Below, piece after piece: positions 38,039 through 46,051 of a DNA stretch of 64,000 nucleotides (the first letter of the stretch is position 1; each line of letters starts with the position of its first letter). The stretch is from Peterkaempfera podocarpi (GTDB lineage Bacteria; Actinomycetota; Actinomycetes; Streptomycetales; Streptomycetaceae): assembly GCF_042466665.1 (NCBI RefSeq), contig NZ_CP162102.1:1798001-1862000 (forward strand). The letters run 5' to 3'. The notes beneath the pieces were generated by a model. It saw only the letters and a program-made list of their open reading frames with translations. It was not told the DNA's origin and made no database searches. A program made the translations under genes and the position numbers.

Positions 38039-39025
38039 TCATCGGCCGCCCTGCCCCGCCGCACCGATCCTGGCGCAGGCAGCGACCATCGTCTGCTCGA
38101 CCTCGTCCGGCGGCCGGCCCTCCCGTGCCGCCCGCACCAGCCCCAGCGCCGCCAGCTGCACCACCAGGGCCCTGGCCGGGACCTCCAGCACCGTCCAGGG
38201 GTCGGCCCCGGCCTCCTGCGGCAGGGCACAGCCGCCCGCCGCCCGGTAGCCGCCCAGGAACGCCTGCCAGGTTTCCAGGGGCAGCAGCCCGGCTGCGTAC
38301 CAGGCCGCGGGGCGGGCCAGGTCCCAGGCGGGGTCACCGGTGCCCAGGTCGTCCACGTCGATCAGCCGCCAGCCTGCGTACCGGTCCCCCGCCGTGGCGG
38401 GGAGGCGGACCAGCTGGCCGAGATGGAGGTCACCGTGGACCAGTCGGCCCGGGCCACGCTCCGGGAGCGGGGCCGGTGCGGCGCCGCGGGCCCAGGGCGG
38501 CAGGGTCGCCGCCGCGGCCCGGACATGGGCCGCCTCCTCTGTCGTACCGGCGGCCCCCGGCACCCCGGAGAGCCGCCGCAGCGCGGCCGCCACCTTGGCC
38601 GGGCCGCCCATCGGGGGCAGGCCCGGCAGGGCCGGGGTCGCATGCAGCCGGGCGGCCAGCGCCCCGGCCTGCTCCCAGGGCGCCCGCTCCGGCGCCCGCG
38701 GATCGACCGGCTCGCCGGCCGGCCAGCCGGTGATCAGCATGCCGTCCACCTCCAGCAGCAGTCGGCCGGTGCCCTCCACCCGGTGCGGCGCCAGCAGCTC
38801 CGGCTGCGGCCCCGCGGCCGTCTGCAACCGCAGCTCCAGGGCCTTGCGGTCGGTTCCCGGCGCGTGCGCCTTGAGCACGGTGCCGCCCAGCCGCAGCACG
38901 GTGCCGTCCGGCCGGTCCGCAAGGACGACGGGGAGCGCGTCCCGGTCTGCGGACGGCAGCAGGGCCCGGCCGGCCTCGGGGAGGAGGCCGGCCTGCCGGC
39001 TACTGGTGCGGAGTGCGTCGTCCAT
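38039..39025 (-). CDS. aminoglycoside phosphotransferase-like kinase
   Basis: 328 residues from ATG 39025. The APH/choline-kinase catalytic loop is LVHGDLHLGQLV and the metal-binding Asp region is RLIDVDDLGTGDPAWDLARP. The N-terminal lobe (about 30-120) carries the nucleotide-binding strands (TVLRLGGTVLKAHA). Substrate unknown: sugars, choline-like alcohols or aminoglycosides are all possible. Confidence 0.87.
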   Translation of the reverse strand: MDDALRTSSRQAGLLPEAGRALLPSADRDALPVVLADRPDGTVLRLGGTVLKAHAPGTDRKALELRLQTAAGPQPELLAPHRVEGTGRLLLEVDGMLITGWPAGEPVDPRAPERAPWEQAGALAARLHATPALPGLPPMGGPAKVAAALRRLSGVPGAAGTTEEAAHVRAAAATLPPWARGAAPAPLPERGPGRLVHGDLHLGQLVRLPATAGDRYAGWRLIDVDDLGTGDPAWDLARPAAWYAAGLLPLETWQAFLGGYRAAGGCALPQEAGADPWTVLEVPARALVVQLAALGLVRAAREGRPPDEVEQTMVAACARIGAAGQGGR

Positions 39026-40023
39026 GGGCGAGAGTGAAGCACGGCGGGCAGGCGGCACACCGCGGTGGCGGCCGCATCCGGATGCCCTCACCGACATCCG
39101 GACGCGGCGCCATCGCTTGGCCGGGACGGTACGCGCCGCTTCGCCCGTCCGCGTGTCCCACGCGAACGCGTACCGCACCCCCGGCCGACGCCGCTCCCTA
39201 ACCCCGGGGAACGGCGCCCGATCATCGTGGCGGCGGACTGCGCCCGGACCACCGTGCGGTGCCGGGCGCCGAACGCCGACGGGAGCAGCAGCCGCGACGG
39301 CCGGGGCTGCCACACCCCTGCCTCTCGCACCCCGGTGCGGGCGGTCGCCCTGCTCCGGGACCGGCTGTGCTGATCCTGTCTGTCCGTGCTGCTTGCGCTG
39401 TGTCTGCCTGCGCTGTGCCTGCCTGTGCTGTGTCTGCCTGCTTGTGCTGTGCCTGGCGCGGTGGACGGTGTACCTCGGGGGACGAGCGTCCCGTCCACCG
39501 CTGGTCACCACCGTATGTGCGGTGCGGGCACCGGGTCCTCATGCCCGCGTACCGTCCTTCCGGCATCCCGGAGGATGACCCCGGCCCCTCGGCCGTACTA
39601 CCAGAGACGGAGGCGCCGGGCCCCGCACCCCGAGGCAACCCTGAGAGCAACCCCGAGGCGCCGCGTCCGCGGGCCGCGATCACGGTGCTGATCTGCACTC
39701 CTTCCCTCCCGTCGAGGGTAGCTGACGGTCAGTCAGGCATACCTTTCGCGACCTTCGAACGGACCACCGGGGACAACCGCCGGCTGCACCCCCGGACCGT
39801 CGCGGCCGGCCGGTCGCGGCAGGGCACGGACGGGCCGGTTCCCCTCGGTTTTCCGGCGTCTGCGGACGGGCCGGGCGGGCCGGGTCGAAGACCTCACGAT
39901 CCGACAATCCCGTCGCCTGCACAGGCGTTGCGTATCAGCACACCACTGGAGCCAGTCCGTAAGCTGTCCCGGGAAGAGATCAGGCGATGCCCCGGTGCGG
40001 GGGATTGAGGCGGCGGGAAGCGT
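39026..40023. other. 998-bp region between divergent genes, no supported gene
   Basis: I see no frame with a ribosome-binding site and recognisable protein. A frame from ATG 39541 to 40008 is open but low-complexity (Pro/Arg) and lacks a clear site. The region holds a degenerate 15-bp repeat at 39391-39454 and an inverted repeat CGGTGGACG (39458-39466)/CGTCCACCG (39491-39499). It should contain promoters for the phosphotransferase (-) and the kinase (+). Confidence 0.55.
39391..39454. repeat. degenerate 15-bp tandem repeat
   Basis: Units GCTTGCGCTGTGTCT, GCCTGCGCTGTGCCT, GCCTGTGCTGTGTCT, then a 19-bp variant with the same core CTGTGCCT. The strand is pyrimidine-poor in A, unusual beside the surrounding composition. 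Confidence 0.8.
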
Positions 40024-41763
40024 ATGGCGTTGATGCGGCTCCGAAGGGAGGATCCGCGCGTCGTCGGCTCCTATCGGCTGCACCGAAGACTGGGCACCGG
40101 CGGGATGGGAGTGGTCTACCTCGGCTCCGACCGCCGTGGGCAGCGGGTGGCACTCAAACTGATCCGCGCCGAACTCGCCGGGGACGCCGAGTTCCGCACC
40201 CGCTTCGCCCGCGAGGTCGCCGCCGCCTCCCGCATCCGGGGCGGCTGCACCGCCCGGCTGGTCGCCGCCGACATCGACGCCGAGCGGCCATGGCTGGCCA
40301 CCGCCTATGTGCCCGGTCCCTCGCTGTACAAGCGGGTCGGCGACGAGGGACCGCTGGCCTGGCCCGAGGTGGCGTCCATCGGCGCCGCGTTGGCCGAGGG
40401 CCTGGTCCATGTGCACGAGGCCGGGGTGGTGCACCGCGACCTCAAGCCGTCCAACATCCTGCTCTCCCCCAAGGGCCCGCGGATCATCGACTTCGGCATC
40501 GCCTGGTCGCTGGGCGCCAGCACGCTCACCCATGTCGGCACCGCTGTGGGCTCCCCCGGCTTTCTCGCCCCGGAGCAGGTACGCGGTGCCGCGGTGACCC
40601 CCGCCACCGATGTCTTCGCCCTGGGCGCGACCCTCGCCTACGCGGCCACCGGGGAGTCCCCCTTCGGCTCGGGCACCTCCGAGGTGATGCTCTACCGGGT
40701 GGTGCACGAGGAGCCGGACCTGGCCGCCGTACCGGGGCCCCTGGCCCCGCTGATCCGCGCCTGCCTGGCCAAGGAGTCCGCCGACCGGCCGGGGGCGGTG
40801 CAGCTGCACGAGCGGCTGAGGGAGCTGGCCGCCCGCAGTGACGTCACGCCCCCCGGCCGCGTCGCCCAGCAGCCCGGACGCACACCTGCCACGCCTGCAC
40901 CCCCTCCGCCGGCGCCGGCGGAGGCCCGCAGGCCGCCCCGGCCCCCGGCGGCGGCCGACCGCCCCGCGCCCCGCCGCCGCCCGGCGGGCCAGGCGCCCAC
41001 CGCGCCCATGCCGCACACGCCCTCCGCGGGCGGCCACCCCACCCCCGCGGGCAGCCGCCCGCGGCCCGGCGCCGACCGGCAGCGGACGCCCGCTCCCGGC
41101 CGCACACCGCCTGACCGGCGGCGGCTGCTGCGCCAGCGGCTGGTGGTCTTCGTCACGGTGACACTGGGGGTGGCCCTGGCCATCGCAGCCGCCCAGGGCT
41201 GCCACGACCGCAACCAGGACCAGGGGCTGCGCAGACCGCAGGGGGTCCGCACCGGCCACCGGCCGTCGGTCGACGGGGCGGCGCTGCTCTCCCCCACCCC
41301 CGACGGACCGGCGGCCACCGGGAACGGCTGGCTGTCCCCGTCGGCCGAGGCGCCACCCGAGGTCGACTGGGCCAACCGCACCTATCCCGACCCGGGCGAC
41401 GGGTCGGCGATCCGGCTGCGCAACGGCCTCGCCGTACGCGACGGCGCCCAGGTGTCGCTCACCACCGTGCTCTCCGCCCGCTACCGCGGGGCCCCGGCCG
41501 CGGTGGTGGTGCTCAACCGCACCGAGGGCGCGCCCGGTCGACCTGGTGGAGGTGTTCGGCTTCTCCGGATCCGATCCCGTGCTGCTGGCCGCCCGGACCT
41601 CGGCGGCCGACCCGGGGGCGGCAGCGGAGTGGCGGATCGCCCGCGGCTCACTGCTCCGGGAGGAACGGGTTCCCGGCCAGGCGTCCACCACCGCCACCCG
41701 TTACACCGTGCGAGGCGACGGCACCCTCGAGGAGGCCTGGCCCGGCGCCGGTGCGACCGGTAA
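40024..41763 (+). CDS. membrane-anchored Ser/Thr protein kinase (tail frameshifted)
   Basis: 579 residues as it stands. PknB-type kinase domain (about 14-270): glycine loop GTGGMGVVY, lysine in VALKLI, catalytic loop HRDLKPSN, IDFGIA for DFG, and APEQ. A Pro/Arg-rich juxtamembrane linker and one TM helix (about 375-395) precede an extracellular domain (PPEVDWANRTYPDPGDG). From about 41533 the frame turns into Gly/Arg nonsense; one C fewer in the CCC at 41533-41535 restores PVDLVEVFGFSGSDPVLL and continues to a stop at 41767 (580 residues). So the sensor domain tail is broken here by an indel or sequencing error. Confidence 0.88.
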   Translation: MALMRLRREDPRVVGSYRLHRRLGTGGMGVVYLGSDRRGQRVALKLIRAELAGDAEFRTRFAREVAAASRIRGGCTARLVAADIDAERPWLATAYVPGPSLYKRVGDEGPLAWPEVASIGAALAEGLVHVHEAGVVHRDLKPSNILLSPKGPRIIDFGIAWSLGASTLTHVGTAVGSPGFLAPEQVRGAAVTPATDVFALGATLAYAATGESPFGSGTSEVMLYRVVHEEPDLAAVPGPLAPLIRACLAKESADRPGAVQLHERLRELAARSDVTPPGRVAQQPGRTPATPAPPPPAPAEARRPPRPPAAADRPAPRRRPAGQAPTAPMPHTPSAGGHPTPAGSRPRPGADRQRTPAPGRTPPDRRRLLRQRLVVFVTVTLGVALAIAAAQGCHDRNQDQGLRRPQGVRTGHRPSVDGAALLSPTPDGPAATGNGWLSPSAEAPPEVDWANRTYPDPGDGSAIRLRNGLAVRDGAQVSLTTVLSARYRGAPAAVVVLNRTEGAPGRPGGGVRLLRIRSRAAGRPDLGGRPGGGSGVADRPRLTAPGGTGSRPGVHHRHPLHRARRRHPRGGLARRRCDR

Positions 41764-41820
41764 CTAGTGCCGGGCGGGCGACGCCCTTCCACCGGCGGGA
41801 CCTGTCGGACGAGCCCCCGC

Positions 41821-41860
41821 GCAACGCCCCGGACCCCGTCGCAGGGTGCCCGGGGCGTGC
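41821..41860. terminator. terminator between the kinase and the AhpD-like gene
   Basis: ACGCCCCGG (41824-41832) pairs with CCGGGGCGT (41850-41858), with an inner ACCC/GGGT pair. It lies between convergent genes. Confidence 0.7.
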
Positions 41861-41874
41861 GCCGGACCGGTGGG

Positions 41875-42348
41875 TCATCCGAACTGGCCGGGTTGGTAGT
41901 CGCCGGCGGGCTGCTGCACGATGACATTCAGCCGGTTGTAGGCGTTGATCACGGCGATGAGCGACACCAGGGCGGCCAGCTGGTCCTCGTCGTAGTGCTT
42001 GACGGCGTTCGCCCAGACCTCGTCCGGGACGCCGCCGGCCGCGTCGGCGATGCGGGTGCCCTGCTCCGTCAGTTCCAGGGCGGCACGCTCGGCCTCGGTG
42101 AAGACCTTGGCCTCCCGCCAGGTCGCGACCAGGTTGAGGCGCAACGAGGTCTCACCTGCCTGTGTGGCGTCCTTGGTGTGCATGTCGGTGCAGAAGGCGC
42201 AGCCGTTGATCTGGCTGGCGCGGATCTTCACCAGTTCCTGCGTCGGGGCCGGCAGCCCCGAGTCCGAAACCACCTTGCCCGCCGAGGCGATGTACTTCAG
42301 GAACTTGGCCGAGTTCGGGTTGCCGAAGAGATTCAGGCGAGCATCCAT
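41875..42348 (-). CDS. carboxymuconolactone decarboxylase/AhpD-family protein
   Basis: 157 residues. The alkylhydroperoxidase core motif is complete: E38, C50, C53 and H57 (INGCAFCTDMH). Such proteins are small cytoplasmic peroxidases with a redox-active Cys pair; some handle organic hydroperoxides. A stand-alone, non-operonic copy with a hydrophobic C-terminal helix (SLIAVINAYNRLNVIV). Confidence 0.92.
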   Translation of the reverse strand: MDARLNLFGNPNSAKFLKYIASAGKVVSDSGLPAPTQELVKIRASQINGCAFCTDMHTKDATQAGETSLRLNLVATWREAKVFTEAERAALELTEQGTRIADAAGGVPDEVWANAVKHYDEDQLAALVSLIAVINAYNRLNVIVQQPAGDYQPGQFG

Positions 42349-42534
42349 GGTGAACTCCTTTGTGCCCTTGCTGATGAGTGCACATCTCTGACGGAACAGC
42401 CCGGCGACATGTGACAGGGTCCGGTGTGAGCTGTCTCTCCCCTCCCGGGCCGTGGCGGCCGTCGGGCGCGGCGGTTCGCACCGGGGCTTCGAGCCGCCGC
42501 CCGGGACCGTCGGCCATCGGCCATCGGTGGAGGG

Positions 42535-43683
42535 TCAGCTCCCGGCCGGGTCGGTGAGCGCGGTCAGGTGCTCTACCACGTCCTGGAACCGGCTGCGACG
42601 GGCGAAGACGGCCTGCTGCCTGGCCGCTCCCCCACCGGAGCGCTCCAGCCGCCGCAGCAGGTCGGCCACGGTGTCCCGGTCGCCCGCCGCCTCCAGGCCC
42701 GGCTCGGCATGGCGGAAGAGCTGCCACAGCAGCTCGCCCGCGGGGTGGAGCCTGCCGGTGAGGGGGTCCAGTCCCTGCCCCTCCAGGCCGTCGCGGGCGG
42801 CACGCCAGTGTGCGGCGCGCAGCAGGGTGTCATTGACCGGCGGGAGGGGCCGGCCGGCCCGCACCTGGGCGAGCAGCACCCCGCAGAGGCCGCGGACCAG
42901 CCCGGCGAAGAGCAGCACCGTGTCCAGGTCGGCGTTGACGTCGGCGACCCTGATCTCCAGTGTCGGATAGTGCTCGGAGAGCCGGGCGTACCAGTAGACC
43001 ATCCTGCGGTCCAGCAGCATCCCCGCGTCCACCAGGGTGTCGACCATGTCGTCGTAGGCCTTGGCCGAGGTGAAGTGGGGGGTCGGGCCTGCGGTGGGCC
43101 AGCGCGCCCAGATGAGGATCCGGGTGCTGGCGTAGCCGGTGTCCCGACCGTGGTGGTACGGCGAGTTGGCGGCCAGCGCCTCAAGGGGGGGCAGCCAAGG
43201 GCGCAGCGCATTGGCGACCTGGACGGCCTCCTCGCGGTCCCCGATGCCCACATGGACGTGGCAGCCGCAGACCCCCTCGGCCTGTGCCTCGGCGATGGGA
43301 CGGAAGCGGTCCGCGAGTCTGCGGTAGCGAGGGGTGTCGGTGACCGGCACCTCGCTCGCGGCGGGGAGCACCGCGGTGCCGCCGGCCATCGGTACGCAGC
43401 CCGCGGCGCGGGCGTGGTCGGCGATGCCGCGCCGCAGCAGCCGCAGGTCGGCGCGGAGGTCGGTGAGCGAGGTGCAGGGACGGCTGGCGGTCTCGATCTG
43501 GGTGGGGAAGAGCTCCGCCTGGACGCGTTCGGCGCCGAACTCCTCGGCGGCCCGCGACACGACTGCGGGTGCGCACGGCACAGCGACCCCGGTGGTCCGG
43601 TCGACCAGCAGGAACTCCTCCTCGACACCGAGGCTGAGGGCGTCGCCTCCGGCGGCCGCTGCCGGGTGGGATGCGCTGCTCAG
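42535..43683 (-). CDS. glutamate--cysteine ligase family protein (GCS2/YbdK), CTG start proposed
   Basis: The GCS2 core is clear: GVEEEFLLVD near the N-terminus, ELFPTQIETAS, GCHVHVGIGDREEAV, and HYPTLEIRVADVNADLD. The frame has no ATG, GTG or TTG before GVEEEF; the first in-frame GTG (43581) would lose it. A CTG at 43683 with GGAGGG upstream gives 382 residues and is the best candidate. This family makes gamma-glutamyl-cysteine or other gamma-glutamyl amides; streptomycetes use mycothiol, so the true substrate is uncertain. Confidence 0.85.
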   Translation of the reverse strand: MSSASHPAAAAGGDALSLGVEEEFLLVDRTTGVAVPCAPAVVSRAAEEFGAERVQAELFPTQIETASRPCTSLTDLRADLRLLRRGIADHARAAGCVPMAGGTAVLPAASEVPVTDTPRYRRLADRFRPIAEAQAEGVCGCHVHVGIGDREEAVQVANALRPWLPPLEALAANSPYHHGRDTGYASTRILIWARWPTAGPTPHFTSAKAYDDMVDTLVDAGMLLDRRMVYWYARLSEHYPTLEIRVADVNADLDTVLLFAGLVRGLCGVLLAQVRAGRPLPPVNDTLLRAAHWRAARDGLEGQGLDPLTGRLHPAGELLWQLFRHAEPGLEAAGDRDTVADLLRRLERSGGGAARQQAVFARRSRFQDVVEHLTALTDPAGS

Positions 43684-43832
43684 GGTGGCTCCCTCCGCAG
43701 AAGGAGCAGGGTCCGCTCCACCGCTCCGGGTAGATATGCATGCCCGCAGGGCGGGGGTGCCACTCCGGATGGCGTGGTCTGCCGTCCCGTTGGCCCACGG
43801 TGCGGCGGCGGAGCCGGGGCCTCAGGGGGGCC

Positions 43833-44636
43833 TCAGGGGGCGGTGGCGTGGAAGGCCACGGCGGAGGCGGCCGCGACATTGAGCGAGTCCACTCCGCCGC
43901 CCATCGGGATGGTCACCGAGAGGTCGGCGGCTGCGACGGTGCGGCGCCGCAGCCCGTCGCCCTCGGTGCCGAAGACCAGGGCGAGCCGCGGGTAGCGGCG
44001 GGCGGCGAGTTCCCGGAGATCGATGGAGTCCTCCGCCAGCGTCAGCGCAGCGGTGACGAACCCTGCCGCCCGCAGGGTCTCGATGCCCTGGGGCCAGGGA
44101 TCGATGCGGGTCCAGGGGACCTGGAGCACCGCGCCCATGGAGACCTTCACCGAGCGGCGGTAGAGCGGGTCCGCGCAGCGGGGGGTGAGCAGCACGGCGT
44201 CGATGCCCAGGGCGGCCGCGTTGCGGAAGGCCGCGCCGATGTTGGCGTGGTCGACGATGTCCTCGAAGACGGCGACCCGGCGGGCGTCCGCGATCACCGC
44301 GGCGGTGTCGGGCAGCGGCTTGCGCTGCATGGACGCCAGCGCGCCACGGTGGACGTGGTAGCCGGTGACGGCCTCGGCGAGTTCCGGGGTGGCGGTGTAG
44401 ACGGGCGCCTCGGACGCCTCGATGACATCGCGCATCACCTCGGTCCACTTGGCGGTGAGCAGCATCGACCGCATGCGGTAGCCGGCCGCCAGGGCGCGTC
44501 TGATCACCTTCTCCCCCTCGGCCATGAAGAGGCCCTCGGCGGGTTCGCGGCGCCGCCGCAGCTCCACATCGGTCAGGGAGGTGTAGTCGCCCAGGCGGGG
44601 GTCTGCGGGGTCCTCGACGGTGATGATCTCTGCCAC
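43833..44636 (-). CDS. TrmH-family (SpoU) RNA 2'-O-methyltransferase
   Basis: 267 residues from GTG 44636. An N-terminal substrate-binding domain (EGLFMAEGEKVIRRAL) precedes the SPOUT knot, with motif 1 in DIVDHANIGAAFRNAAALG, motif 2 in LALVFGTEGDGL and motif 3 in TIPMGGGVDSLNVAAASAVA. It should methylate a ribose in rRNA or tRNA; the site is not defined. An ATG 12 codons upstream gives an alternative start. Confidence 0.92.
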   Translation of the reverse strand: MAEIITVEDPADPRLGDYTSLTDVELRRRREPAEGLFMAEGEKVIRRALAAGYRMRSMLLTAKWTEVMRDVIEASEAPVYTATPELAEAVTGYHVHRGALASMQRKPLPDTAAVIADARRVAVFEDIVDHANIGAAFRNAAALGIDAVLLTPRCADPLYRRSVKVSMGAVLQVPWTRIDPWPQGIETLRAAGFVTAALTLAEDSIDLRELAARRYPRLALVFGTEGDGLRRRTVAAADLSVTIPMGGGVDSLNVAAASAVAFHATAP

Positions 44637-44713
44637 CCCACGATCCTGCCTGTTGAGGGGCGGGGACGCCAAAACCGGTGCCGGGCCGGGCCCGGTACCG
44701 GTGGTGACAGGGG

Positions 44714-45940
44714 TCAGCCTGCGAAGACGGAGACCACCTCGCCGATGACGACCACGGCGGGCGGCCGGACGTCCTCGGCGGCAACGGTCTCGGCGACGGT
44801 GGCGAGGGTGGCGTCGATCCGGCGCTGGGCCGCGGTGGTTCCCTCCTGGACCACGGCGACGGGGGTGTCCGCGGCCCGCCCGTGCGCGATCAGCGTCGCG
44901 GCGATGGCCTCGATCCGCTCGACGGCCATCAGCAGCACCAGGGTGCCGCGCATCCGTGCGGCGGCCGCCCAGTCCACCAGGGAGCGAGGGTCGTCGGGGG
45001 CGACATGGCCGGAGATCACGGTGAACTCATGGGTGACCCCGCGGTGGGTGACCGGGATCCCGGCGGCGGCGGGGACGCTGATGGAGCTGGAGATGCCGGG
45101 GACGACGGTGACCGGGACGCCGGCCTCGGCGCAGGCGATGACCTCCTCCATACCGCGGCCGAAGACATAGGGGTCGCCGCCCTTGAGGCGGACCACGAAC
45201 TTCCCGGCCCTGGCGTGCTCCAGCAGGGTGCGGTTGATCACCTCCTGGGCCATCGCCCGGCCGTAGGGGATCTTGGCGGCGTCGATCACCTCGACATGCG
45301 GGGGCAGCTCGGCGAGCAGCTCGCGCGGGGCGAGGCGGTCGGCGACCACCACATCGGCGTCGGCGAGCAGCCGCCGGCCGCGCACGGTGATCAGGTCGGG
45401 GTCGCCGGGGCCGCCGCCGACCAGGGCCACGCCGGGGGTGCGCTCACGGTGGTGGCGGGCGCTGACCGTACCGTCGCGCAGGCCCTCGACGAAGGAGTTG
45501 CGCAGCGCGGCGGAGCGGCGGGGGTCACCGGAGAGCACCGCGACGGTGACCGACCCGTCGCGGCCGGTGGCCGGGGTCCAGGCGGTGGCGGCGCCGGCGT
45601 CGTCGCTGCGGGCGCAGAACACCCGGAGCTCCTCGGCCTCGGCGCTGACGGCCGCGTTGACCTCCGGGTCGTCGGTGGCGACCAGGGCGTACCAGGCGCC
45701 TTCGAGGTCACCCCGGGCATAGCCGCGCGGGTGCCAGCTGATCTCGCCGGCGTCGGCCATGGCCTGCACCGCCGGGGTGGTGGCCGGGGAGACCAGGTCG
45801 ACACGGGCGCCGGAGGCGATCAGGGCGGGCAGCCGCCGCTGGGCCACCTGGCCGCCGCCGATGACGACGACCCGGCGTCCGTCGAGGCGCAGGCCCACCG
45901 GGTAGGGGGTCGCGTCGGGGCTGGGGGTGGGCGCGGCCAT
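44714..45940 (-). CDS. cobA: uroporphyrinogen-III C-methyltransferase with CysG N-terminal domain
   Basis: 408 residues. The N-terminal Met8/CysG-B-like domain (LDGRRVVVIGGGQVAQRRLP) would oxidise precorrin-2, possibly with ferrochelatase activity. The C-terminal SUMT domain (about 165-408) has VGGGPGDPDLITVRG, PYGRAMAQEVIN, RLKGGDPYVFGRG and GISSSISVPAAAGIPVTHRG. Product precorrin-2 feeds siroheme or cobalamin; the linkage to cobT and cobL fits both. The next gene in transcription order downstream is the TrmH protein. Confidence 0.93.
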   Translation of the reverse strand: MAAPTPSPDATPYPVGLRLDGRRVVVIGGGQVAQRRLPALIASGARVDLVSPATTPAVQAMADAGEISWHPRGYARGDLEGAWYALVATDDPEVNAAVSAEAEELRVFCARSDDAGAATAWTPATGRDGSVTVAVLSGDPRRSAALRNSFVEGLRDGTVSARHHRERTPGVALVGGGPGDPDLITVRGRRLLADADVVVADRLAPRELLAELPPHVEVIDAAKIPYGRAMAQEVINRTLLEHARAGKFVVRLKGGDPYVFGRGMEEVIACAEAGVPVTVVPGISSSISVPAAAGIPVTHRGVTHEFTVISGHVAPDDPRSLVDWAAAARMRGTLVLLMAVERIEAIAATLIAHGRAADTPVAVVQEGTTAAQRRIDATLATVAETVAAEDVRPPAVVVIGEVVSVFAG

Positions 45941-45992
45941 GGCGGGACTCCTGTGCGTGGTGGGGAACGGGGTCGGTGGCGATACGGATGCG

Positions 45993-46030
45993 GCTCCGCA
46001 GCCGGTGCGCCCTCGGACCGGCTGCGGAGC
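45993..46030 (-). terminator. hairpin after the BluB-CobT gene
   Basis: GCTCCGCAGCCGGT (45993-46006) pairs with ACCGGCTGCGGAGC (46017-46030), 14 bp. It separates cobT from cobA. Confidence 0.75.
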
Positions 46031-46051
46031 GGTGTGCCGCGGTGGGCGGGG

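Noticed and set aside
39541..40008. Possible small gene before the kinase
   Set aside because: Open frame of 155 codons, but Pro/Arg-rich throughout, without a ribosome-binding site or recognisable domain.
41525..41545. Programmed ribosomal frameshift in the kinase gene
   Set aside because: CCC in a GC-rich context is not a known slippery site here and no stimulatory structure is evident; a simple indel explains it better.
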